From an uncultured Prevotella sp. (GTDB taxonomy: Bacteria > Bacteroidota > Bacteroidia > Bacteroidales > Bacteroidaceae): a DNA stretch of 64,000 nucleotides. Location: positions 62,001 through 126,000 of the forward strand of contig CABQKA010000004.1 of assembly GCA_902464615.1 (NCBI GenBank). Direction: 5' to 3'. This document shows positions 25,916 to 33,603 of this stretch, piece by piece. The notes beneath the pieces are model-generated. The model saw only the letters and a program-made list of their open reading frames with translations. It made no database searches and was not told the DNA's origin. The translations under genes and the position numbers were made by a program. Numbering within the stretch: the stretch's first letter is position 1; each line of letters starts with the position of its first letter.

Positions 25916-26881
25916 ATGGAAAAAATCTGTTGGAAGGGGCACGGGGCCATGCTCGGCGCCAATGTGATGTGGGGACTGATGTCCCCTGTCGCCAAGGCGG
26001 TCCTGCTCGGCGGTGTCGTCAGTCCTTTTGTCCTTGCCGGGATGCGCGTATTCGGCGCGATGGTCCTGTTCTGGCTGTTGTCGTTTTTCCGCAGGCCCGA
26101 ACACGTACATCACAAAGACCTCCTGGCCCTGTTCGGCGCGTCGCTGCTGGCCATTGTCTTTAACCAATGCAGTTTTATCCTCGGTGTGGGGATGACTTCG
26201 CCGGTCAATGCTTCCATCATCACGACCAGCATGCCCTTGCTGGCTATGGTGCTGGCGGCTTTCATCCTGAAAGAGCCGGTTACGGGAAAGAAGGTGCTTG
26301 GCATCGCCTTTGGTGCGGCGGGCGCGTTGCTCCTCATCATGGGCAGCCAGGGAAGCTCCCCTTCCGCCACGGAGGGTCCGGCCGCCCTGTGGGGCGACCT
26401 GCTTGTTCTTTCTGCCCAATTCTGCTACGCCCTTTATATCGTGCTCTACAAGGACTTTGTCTCGAAATATTCGCTGGTGACCATTATGAAGTGGATGTTC
26501 ACTTATGCCTTCATCTGCATGTTGCCGTTTTCTTACCAAGACCTTCTGTCGACAGACTGGGCGGCCGTCACGGCAGGCATGTGGGGCGACATAGCCTTTG
26601 TCGTGTTCTGCGGCACCTTCTTGAGCTACTGCTTCGTCGTCGTGGGGCAAAAGGCGCTGCGCCCCACTGTCGCCGGCATGTACAATTACGTGCAGCCGGT
26701 TGTAGCGGCAGTCCTGGCGGTATGTTGGGGCATGGAGTCCTTCCAATGGAGCAAAGTGTGTTCCGTCATATTGATTTTCTTCGGTGTCTATCTGGTCACG
26801 GCCAGCCGCAGCCGCGCCGAACTGGAGCGTTACGAGGCCGGCGAGAAGGAGGAGACACGGACCGGAGGGACTTCGTCGTAG
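25916..26881 (+). CDS. EamA-family (DMT) transporter
   Basis: A 321-residue inner-membrane carrier with ten helices in two EamA repeats. Repeat 1 runs from AMLGANVMWGLMSPVAKAVL (helix 1) to AGALLLIMG near residue 143. Repeat 2 starts at ALWGDLLVLSAQFCYALYIVLYKD (about 158) and ends with VILIFFGVYLVTAS. The canonical segment SIITTSMPLLAMVLAAFILKEPVTGKK (about 100-126, in part) is present in repeat 1 and YNYVQPVVAAVLAV in repeat 2. Family members export metabolites or amino acids; the substrate here is unknown. It is a single gene, divergent from the AraC regulator. Confidence 0.88.
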   Translation: MEKICWKGHGAMLGANVMWGLMSPVAKAVLLGGVVSPFVLAGMRVFGAMVLFWLLSFFRRPEHVHHKDLLALFGASLLAIVFNQCSFILGVGMTSPVNASIITTSMPLLAMVLAAFILKEPVTGKKVLGIAFGAAGALLLIMGSQGSSPSATEGPAALWGDLLVLSAQFCYALYIVLYKDFVSKYSLVTIMKWMFTYAFICMLPFSYQDLLSTDWAAVTAGMWGDIAFVVFCGTFLSYCFVVVGQKALRPTVAGMYNYVQPVVAAVLAVCWGMESFQWSKVCSVILIFFGVYLVTASRSRAELERYEAGEKEETRTGGTSS

Positions 26882-26944
26882 GCCGTCGGACGGGATGCGT
26901 GTCTTTTTCTTCCGGATGGGCATGGCTGTCTCCTTGAAATGAGC

Positions 26945-26952
26945 TAACTTTG
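26945..26952 (+). promoter_or_regulatory. Bacteroidetes-type -7 element for the DUF4105 gene
   Basis: TAACTTTG, an exact TAnnTTTG match, about 13 bases before ATG 26966, leaving a very short leader. Confidence 0.5.
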
Positions 26953-26965
26953 CGGTGCATTACGG

Positions 26966-28213
26966 ATGTCAGGGATGAAATCGTTTCTTCGGCTCTTTTT
27001 CTTGCTTATCCTCGGACAGATGCCTGCGGTGCAGGCGCTTCGGGCGAACGGCGTGGCGGGAGCGGATTCGCTTTGTGTGAGTCTGCTTACGTGCGAGCCG
27101 GGTAATGCCATTTACGAACTTTACGGGCACACGGCCATCCGCGTGGAAAACCCGGCAACGGGCTATGACTGGGTATTCAATTACGGCGTGTTCGACTTCG
27201 ACAGGCCGAACTTCATCTGGCGTTTCGCGTTGGGACAGACCGATTATACGCTGGGCGTGGCGCCTTTCGACCGTTTTGCCCATTCCTACGCGCGCGACGG
27301 CAGAAGCATCGAAGCCCAGCGCCTCAACCTGACCCAGGCGGAAGCGGCGCGGCTGGTGCGTGCTTTGGAGGCCAATGCCTCCATGCCCGGGTGGACATAC
27401 CGTTATAATTATTTGTACGACAACTGTACGACCCGGGCTGTGGAAGCGATAGTGCGATGCCTGGACGGACGGGTGGAATGGCCTGCGGCAGACACGACGT
27501 TGACATTCCGCCGCATCATCCATCAGTTTGCTGACGTCAACGCCTGGGACCGCCTGATGCAGGACCTCGTACTCGGAGAAGAGGTGGACGCCCCTATCGG
27601 AATAAGGCAGCAGATGTTTTCCCCGGTATATGCCGCTTCATTCTTTGACGGCGCGACCATTGTTGATGCCTCCGGACATCGGCGGCCGCTTGTGGCGGAA
27701 CGCTGGCCGGTAGTGCAGGCTACGCCACTTTCCGCGCGTCCTTATCTGATAGGGCCGGCGGCCGTGTTCACGTTGCTCGTCGTCTTGACACTGGGCGTTT
27801 GTATTTGGGAAATCCGCCACCGCAGAGTCTGCCGCCTGTATGACAATACACTGCTTTTCCTGCAAGGGCTGGCGGGTTGCCTCATCGCGTTTCTCTTTTT
27901 CTTCTCAGAACATCCCGCTGTCGGTACGAATTGGCTGATACTCTTGCTTAATCCGCTACCGCTGCTCTTCCTGCCGCTGAAGCTGTGGCGCGACCATAAG
28001 GGTCGCCGCGACGTCTATCCTATGGTCGAGGGCCTGTTGGTGTGTATCTTTTTGGCCGGCAGTTTGGTGTCGTTTCAAAAAATACCGGTGGAAATGTATC
28101 TCGTGGCATTGATTTTGCTGTTACGTTGCGTGAACGTCTGGTTCGTCGGACGGAGAGGTGCCTATTGCCGGAAGTTATCAATCAAAGCCGCAGACTACGG
28201 GCGCGGTTCATAA
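26966..28213 (+). CDS. DUF4105-family exported membrane protein
   Basis: A 415-residue envelope protein. After a signal sequence (FLRLFFLLILGQMPAVQA) comes the DUF4105 (Lnb N-terminal periplasmic) domain: CEPGNAIYELYGHTAIRVEN (about 36-55), NYGVFDFDRPNFIWRFALGQ, and YLYDNCTTRAVEAI near 150-163. These Cys/His motifs resemble NlpC/P60-like thiol hydrolases, so a peptidase or amidase role is plausible but unproven. Four hydrophobic helices fill the C-terminal third. ATG 26966 or 26975 (MKSF) could start it. The phosphatase-like gene follows directly. Confidence 0.82.
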   Translation: MSGMKSFLRLFFLLILGQMPAVQALRANGVAGADSLCVSLLTCEPGNAIYELYGHTAIRVENPATGYDWVFNYGVFDFDRPNFIWRFALGQTDYTLGVAPFDRFAHSYARDGRSIEAQRLNLTQAEAARLVRALEANASMPGWTYRYNYLYDNCTTRAVEAIVRCLDGRVEWPAADTTLTFRRIIHQFADVNAWDRLMQDLVLGEEVDAPIGIRQQMFSPVYAASFFDGATIVDASGHRRPLVAERWPVVQATPLSARPYLIGPAAVFTLLVVLTLGVCIWEIRHRRVCRLYDNTLLFLQGLAGCLIAFLFFFSEHPAVGTNWLILLLNPLPLLFLPLKLWRDHKGRRDVYPMVEGLLVCIFLAGSLVSFQKIPVEMYLVALILLLRCVNVWFVGRRGAYCRKLSIKAADYGRGS

Positions 28214-28264
28214 AAAACAGGAACTTTGTCAGGAAAATCTCATCATCATCATTTCGTCACTCCG

Positions 28265-29872
28265 TTGCCATGTGGCGGAGACGGCGTAGGACGCAGTTTT
28301 TTGCTGTCGTTACTGGCCGCATTGACTGCATTGGCTTCAACGGAAGTGCAGGCAAGTAATGCCAATCGTCCCGCAGTTCCCAAAATCGTTGTCAGCATTC
28401 TTGTCGACCAGCTTCGCTCGGACTATCTGGAAGCATTTATCCCCATCTACGGTCAAGACGGATTCATGCGTCTGTTCCAAGGCGGGCGCGTATATACTCA
28501 AGCGGAATACCCGATGGTGCGCCCGGACTGCGCGTCGGCCGCCGCAACCGTAGCGACAGGGGCAGCGCCGTCCAGCCACGGTATAGTCGCCTCATATTGG
28601 ATAGACCGGAAAACGTTGCGTCCGGCCTTTTGTGTGGACGATGACCGTTATGCGGGAGTGGGCGGCACGTTGGAGAAAGTGTCCCCTGTTAACTTACAGG
28701 TGTCTACGTTGGGCGATGAACTCAAGGTGGCAACGGAAGGAGGCGCTCTGGTTTATGCCCTCGCCCCCAATCCGGAGGCGGCCATCTTTTCGGCAGGGCA
28801 TGCAGCCGACGGCGCGCTATGGATAGACGACGAGACAGGGGCATGGTGTTCTACGTCATACTACGGTACAATGCCGGCATGGGCCACCGTGCGCAGCCAG
28901 TATTATTCCGTGAAAGATTTCCTGGACGACAATGTATGGGAACCGTCGTCCAAGCTGGTGGGCAATTTCAGCTATTTCCTTTCCGGCGGAATGAAAGAGC
29001 CGTTTTCCCATAAGTTCAAAGGCGACGGACGCTTCGTTTCTTTCAAGACCAGCGGTCTGGTCAATGAAGAAGTGTCTGCCACCGCAAAGGCTTGCCTGGA
29101 AGGAACCGCGCTTGGTGCGGACGGTATCACGGACTATTTGGCCGTGACTTTCTATGCAGGGAACTTCGAGCACCGGTCTTTGAACGAGTCCTCCCTCGAG
29201 TTGCAGGATACTTATGTCCGCCTCGACCGCGCAGTGGCCGATTTGATTAACGCAGTGGACCGTAAGGTCGGCGCCGGCAACGCACTGTATGTGCTGACTT
29301 CGACGGGCTATGCCGACGTAGAGAATACCGACCTTACGGCATACCGTATCCCGACGGGCGTTTTTGATGTGCGTCGCGCCGCTACGCTGCTGAACATGTA
29401 TCTGAGCGCCGTATATGGGCAAGGCAAATATATAGAAGCCTGTTTCGGCACGCAGTTCTATCTGAACCATCGTTTGGTCGAGACCAAACAGCTTTATCTG
29501 ACGGAAGTGTTGGAGCGTTCGCAGGACTTTCTCCTGCAGCTCAGCGGCGTGAAGGATGTTTACACGTCGCAGCGCCTTTCTCAAGGAGCGTGGACGCCCG
29601 GGATCAGCCGCATCCGTGCCGGTTATAATGCCCGTGTTTCAGGCGATATCATGGTCGAGGTCGCTCCCGGTTGGCACTATGTGAACGAAGACAACCACGA
29701 AAATCAGTTAGTGCGCGCCTCTTTCGTACCCTATCCCATAGTCTTTTACGGTTACGGCGTCTCGGCCGGCAAGGTTGAGACCCCCGTGACGGTGGACTGC
29801 ATCGCCCCGACTTTGTCGAAGGCAATGCGTATAAGGGCCCCCAACGCTTGCAGTACCGCGCCGCTGTTCTGA
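28265..29872 (+). CDS. Alkaline-phosphatase-superfamily exported protein with degenerate active site; start uncertain
   Basis: Type I phosphodiesterase/PafA-like fold: VSILVDQLRSDYLEAFIP, then a nucleophile region PDCASAAATVATGAAPSSHGI, and PEAAIFSAGHAADGALWIDD. The usual T..GHA nucleophile loop and the late metal motif SDHG (here TSTGYAD) are altered, so catalysis is doubtful. The same pattern is, as I recall, common in Bacteroidales homologues. No in-frame ATG precedes the signal peptide FLLSLLAALTALASTEVQA. TTG 28265 is possible. Removing one T from the T6 run at 28297-28302 would instead join ATG 28270 (MWRRRRRTQ) to this frame and give an ideal signal peptide. It lies 88 bases before secA. 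Confidence 0.75.
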   Translation: MPCGGDGVGRSFLLSLLAALTALASTEVQASNANRPAVPKIVVSILVDQLRSDYLEAFIPIYGQDGFMRLFQGGRVYTQAEYPMVRPDCASAAATVATGAAPSSHGIVASYWIDRKTLRPAFCVDDDRYAGVGGTLEKVSPVNLQVSTLGDELKVATEGGALVYALAPNPEAAIFSAGHAADGALWIDDETGAWCSTSYYGTMPAWATVRSQYYSVKDFLDDNVWEPSSKLVGNFSYFLSGGMKEPFSHKFKGDGRFVSFKTSGLVNEEVSATAKACLEGTALGADGITDYLAVTFYAGNFEHRSLNESSLELQDTYVRLDRAVADLINAVDRKVGAGNALYVLTSTGYADVENTDLTAYRIPTGVFDVRRAATLLNMYLSAVYGQGKYIEACFGTQFYLNHRLVETKQLYLTEVLERSQDFLLQLSGVKDVYTSQRLSQGAWTPGISRIRAGYNARVSGDIMVEVAPGWHYVNEDNHENQLVRASFVPYPIVFYGYGVSAGKVETPVTVDCIAPTLSKAMRIRAPNACSTAPLF

Positions 29873-29960
29873 TGACCGGCCGCATCCCCATTTTCTATTT
29901 TCAAAACAGGGCCACTTGTTTGGCCATCCTTATTCAACCGCAAAATAACAATAATAAAAT

Positions 29961-32900
29961 ATGGATTTTAATAGCATTCTTAGCAAGCTCTTCGGAAATA
30001 AGTCGACCCGCGATATGAAGCTGATTCAGCCCATCGTGGAAAAAGTGAAGGCCGCGTCGCCCGCTATCGAGGCTCTCGATAACGACGCGCTCCGCGCCAA
30101 GACCAAGGAATTGCAGCAAAACGTGCAGCACTCGGCCGATGACTTGAAAGAGAAAATCGAAGCATTGAAGGCAAAAGTGGAAGAGACTCCGATCGAAGAC
30201 CGTGTAGTCATATTCAACCAGATAGACAAACTCGAGAAAGAAGTTCTCGACCGTTATGAGGAGGCCCTTAACAATATTCTGCCTGAGGCTTTCGCCATTG
30301 TTAAGGAAACGGCGCGGCGCTTTGCTGAAAATGATGAAATCGTCGTGACCGCTACGGACTTTGACCGCGAGTTGGCCCCACGTCATGATTTCCTGCACAT
30401 TGACGGCGACAAGGCGATCTACCAGAATCATTGGATGGCCGGCGGTAACGACGTGAAGTGGAATATGGTTCACTACGACGTGCAGTTGTTCGGCGGCGTA
30501 GTGCTCCACCAGGGTAAGATTGCCGAAATGGCCACCGGTGAGGGTAAAACGCTTGTCGCCACGTTGCCTGTATTTCTCAATGCCTTGACGGGTAACGGTG
30601 TCCATGTGGTCACAGTCAACGATTATCTGGCCAAGCGAGACTCTGAGTGGATGGGCCCGCTTTACATGTTCCACGGATTGAGTGTGGACTGCATCGATAA
30701 GCATCAGCCTAACTCTGAAGCACGCCGCAGGGCTTATCAGGCGGACATCACTTTCGGAACGAACAACGAGTTCGGTTTCGACTATCTGCGTGACAATATG
30801 GCCATGACTCCTCGCGACCTTGTACAGCGCAAGCACAATTACGCCATTGTCGATGAGGTCGACTCCGTTCTTATTGACGATGCCCGTACTCCGCTGATTA
30901 TCTCCGGCCCGGTGCCGAAGGGCGACGACCAGCTTTTTGAGCAGTACCAGCCTCTTGTGGAGCGCCTTGTCGAGGCGCAGCGCAAACTCGCCACGCAATA
31001 TCTTTCCGAGGCCAAGCAGCTCATTGCTTCGGACGATAAGAAGAAACAGGAGGAAGGCTTCTTACAGCTTTTCCGCTCCCACAAGGCTTTGCCCAAGAAC
31101 ACCCCGCTCATTAAATATCTCTCCGAGCCGGGCATTAAGTCGGGCATGCTCAAGACGGAGGCTATTTACATGGAGAACAACAACCGCCGCATGCCTGAGG
31201 CAACGGACCCGCTTTATTTCGTCGTAGACGAGAAGCTGCATTCCTGCGACCTTACGGACAAGGGCAACAAGTGGCTGGCAGACCAGGTGAACGACGACCA
31301 GCTTTTCGTTTTGCCGGATATTACCAGCGAACTTTCCGCCCTTGAGGCCGACAAGAGCCTGAGCGACGAGACCCGTCTGGAGCGCAAGGACCAGCTCCTC
31401 TCCAACTACGCCATCAAGAGCGAGCGCGTGCACACTATCGTGCAGCTTCTGAAGGCATATACCATGTTCCGCATCAACGAAGAGTATGTCGTGATGGACG
31501 GTCAAGTGAAAATCGTGGACGAGCAGACGGGCCGCATCATGGAAGGCCGGCGTTGGAGCGACGGACTCCACCAGGCCGTCGAGGCGAAGGAGCACGTCAA
31601 GGTCGAGGCCGCCACACAGACGTTCGCGACAATTACCTTGCAGAACTATTTCCGCATGTACCACAAGCTGGCGGGCATGACCGGTACCGCCATTACGGAA
31701 GCCGGGGAGTTCTGGAACATTTACAAGCTCGATGTGGTCGAGATTCCGACCAATCGCCCTGTTATCCGTGTCGATATGAACGACCGCGTATATAAGACGA
31801 AACGCGAGAAGTACGCTGCCGTTATCGAGGAAATCGAGAAAATGCGCGCCGCCGGCCGGCCCGTCCTGGTCGGCACGACAAGCGTCGACGTTTCCGAACT
31901 CCTCAGCAAAATGCTCGATTTGCGCCACATTCCCCACAATGTGCTTAATGCGAAGCTGCACCAGAAGGAGGCTGACATCGTTGCTCAGGCCGGGCAGTCC
32001 AGCACGGTGACCATCGCCACGAACATGGCCGGCCGAGGTACCGATATTAAGCTTTCCGACGAAGTGCGTGCCGCCGGCGGTCTGGCCATCATCGGTACGG
32101 AGCGCCACGAGAGCCGCCGTGTTGACCGCCAGCTTCGCGGACGCGCAGGCCGTCAGGGCGACCCGGGGTCCAGCGTATTCTTCGTTTCGCTTGAAGACAA
32201 CCTCATGCGTCTCTTTGCCAGCGAGCGCATTGCCCACGTCATGGACAAGCTGGGCTTCAAGGACGGGGAAATGATTGAGGCCAAGATGATCAATCACAGT
32301 ATTGAGCGTGCACAGAAGAAAGTCGAAGAGAACAACTTCGGCATCCGCAAGCGCCTGCTCGAATATGACGACGTGATGAACAAGCAGCGCACGGTCATTT
32401 ACGAGAAGCGCCGCCACGCCTTGATGGGCGAACGCATCGGCATGGATATTTCCAATATGATTTGGGACCGCGTCATCAATATTATCGATAATAACGATTA
32501 CGCCGGCTGCCGCGACCAGTTCCTGGAGATCATGGCCATGGAGTGCCCCTTCACCGAGGAGGAAATGGTAGGCACGAAGCGCGACGACCTCTACGAAAAG
32601 GCTTTCCAGGCGGCCATGGAGAACTTCCGCCGCAGGACGGACCGTCTGGCCGAAGTGGCTACCCCCGTCATCAAACAGGTTTACGAAAATCAGGGGCAGG
32701 TCTATGAAAACATCCTGGTCCCCATTACCGACGGAAAACTGGTGTACAGCGTCCGCGCCAACCTGAAGGAGGCTTACGAGACCGAGAGCAAGTCCGTTGT
32801 GCGCGACTTTGAGAAGAACATCTTGCTGCACAACATTGACGACGCTTGGAAGGAAAACCTCCGCGAGCTCGACGAACTGAAAAAGTCCGTGCAGAACGCT

Positions 32901-33257
32901 TCTTACGAGCAGAAGGACCCGCTTCTCATCTTTAAGCTCGAAAGCGCCGACCTCTTCTCTTCCATGGTGAACAAAATCAACAATTCTACCGTCTCTACGC
33001 TCATGCGCGGGCAGATACCCGTGCAGCAGGCCGAGGACGTACAGGAGGCCGCAGCCGAGGAGCCGCGCCGCGAGGAAAACCTTACGGCCACGCACGAGTC
33101 GCTCGACGATGACGGCAGTGCCGAGGCGGCCGCACACGATACCCGCGAGCAGCACCAGCAGCCCATCGTGAAGGAAAAACTGCCCAACCGCAACGATCCT
33201 TGCCCGTGCGGTAGCGGCAAGAAGTTCAAGAACTGTCATGGCAAGGGGTTAGTGTAA
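29961..33257 (+). CDS. secA: Preprotein translocase ATPase SecA
   Basis: Motor that drives unfolded proteins through SecYEG. The 1098 residues are long but usual for Bacteroidetes, which carry an extra insert in the N-terminal part of NBD1 and an extended tail. Walker A MATGEGKTLVA (about 192-202), DEVDSVLIDDART (DEAD-like, about 300-312), and the second motor domain TNMAGRGTDIKL with RQLRGRAGRQGDPG (about 725-738) are present. The C-terminal zinc-binding motif CPCGSGKKFKNCHG binds SecB or phospholipid. secG, the partner subunit, lies at 4.1 kb. No clear -7 element precedes it, so the upstream gene may be co-transcribed. Confidence 0.98.
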   Translation: MDFNSILSKLFGNKSTRDMKLIQPIVEKVKAASPAIEALDNDALRAKTKELQQNVQHSADDLKEKIEALKAKVEETPIEDRVVIFNQIDKLEKEVLDRYEEALNNILPEAFAIVKETARRFAENDEIVVTATDFDRELAPRHDFLHIDGDKAIYQNHWMAGGNDVKWNMVHYDVQLFGGVVLHQGKIAEMATGEGKTLVATLPVFLNALTGNGVHVVTVNDYLAKRDSEWMGPLYMFHGLSVDCIDKHQPNSEARRRAYQADITFGTNNEFGFDYLRDNMAMTPRDLVQRKHNYAIVDEVDSVLIDDARTPLIISGPVPKGDDQLFEQYQPLVERLVEAQRKLATQYLSEAKQLIASDDKKKQEEGFLQLFRSHKALPKNTPLIKYLSEPGIKSGMLKTEAIYMENNNRRMPEATDPLYFVVDEKLHSCDLTDKGNKWLADQVNDDQLFVLPDITSELSALEADKSLSDETRLERKDQLLSNYAIKSERVHTIVQLLKAYTMFRINEEYVVMDGQVKIVDEQTGRIMEGRRWSDGLHQAVEAKEHVKVEAATQTFATITLQNYFRMYHKLAGMTGTAITEAGEFWNIYKLDVVEIPTNRPVIRVDMNDRVYKTKREKYAAVIEEIEKMRAAGRPVLVGTTSVDVSELLSKMLDLRHIPHNVLNAKLHQKEADIVAQAGQSSTVTIATNMAGRGTDIKLSDEVRAAGGLAIIGTERHESRRVDRQLRGRAGRQGDPGSSVFFVSLEDNLMRLFASERIAHVMDKLGFKDGEMIEAKMINHSIERAQKKVEENNFGIRKRLLEYDDVMNKQRTVIYEKRRHALMGERIGMDISNMIWDRVINIIDNNDYAGCRDQFLEIMAMECPFTEEEMVGTKRDDLYEKAFQAAMENFRRRTDRLAEVATPVIKQVYENQGQVYENILVPITDGKLVYSVRANLKEAYETESKSVVRDFEKNILLHNIDDAWKENLRELDELKKSVQNASYEQKDPLLIFKLESADLFSSMVNKINNSTVSTLMRGQIPVQQAEDVQEAAAEEPRREENLTATHESLDDDGSAEAAAHDTREQHQQPIVKEKLPNRNDPCPCGSGKKFKNCHGKGLV

Positions 33258-33309
33258 CCCCAGAGTCTCGTGTTTCGCTCTTTCGCGAAGCCGGGAAACA
33301 ATACCAAAT

Positions 33310-33347
33310 GGCGTGCCGTCCGTAATTCGGGCGGCACGCCTTTTTTG
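33310..33347 (+). terminator. Terminator after secA
   Basis: GGCGTGCCGTCCG (33310-33322) and CGGGCGGCACGCC (33328-33340), 13 bp with one G-U pair, followed by TTTTTTG. Confidence 0.92.
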
Positions 33348-33389
33348 TCTTGGTGGCGCGCTGTGCTTCGGCCCGCGCCGCCCTTCTTT

Positions 33390-33448
33390 ACGGGGCTAAG
33401 GCTGCTGCACACGGGGATAAGCGCCGTACGCAGCGGCCTTAGCCCCGT
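33390..33448. repeat. Intergenic quasi-palindromic element, copy R5
   Basis: ACGGGGCTAAGGC (33390-33402) and its inverse GCCTTAGCCCCGT (33436-33448) pair perfectly over 13 bp. A middle unit ACGGGGATAAG lies at 33411-33421. Between secA and the TonB receptor gene. Confidence 0.72.
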
Positions 33449-33477
33449 GCGTTTCCGGCATAGCCGCGGACGGGGCC

Positions 33478-33575
33478 CGTAACATGCCGTAACCGTATGT
33501 CAGCATATTGTCATGCGGCTGTAACGACTTGTCATGCGCTCCACAGGAGTTTGTAACGCGAAAAGGGGAAATTTG
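33478..33575 (+). promoter_or_regulatory. Phased TGTCA/TGTAA array resembling Pho boxes
   Basis: TGTCA at 33498 and 33509, TGTAA at 33520 and TGTCA at 33530 repeat every 11, 11 and 10 bp. Looser CGTAA units precede at 33478 and 33488, and TGTAA follows at 33552. The 11-bp direct-repeat pattern matches PhoB boxes (CTGTCAT repeats). GAAATTTG at 33568-33575, one base off TAnnTTTG, could be the -7 element. It lies directly upstream of the TonB receptor. Confidence 0.55.
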
Positions 33576-33603
33576 CACCCGGAAACAGTAACCGAAAATA
33601 TAT

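Noticed and set aside
28241..28252. Four consecutive His codons near the phosphatase-like gene start
   Set aside because: Chance CAT run upstream of the likely start; not a purification tag or metal site.
31062..33239. 725-codon open frame antisense to secA
   Set aside because: Also a codon-bias shadow; secA is intact and unmistakable on the plus strand.
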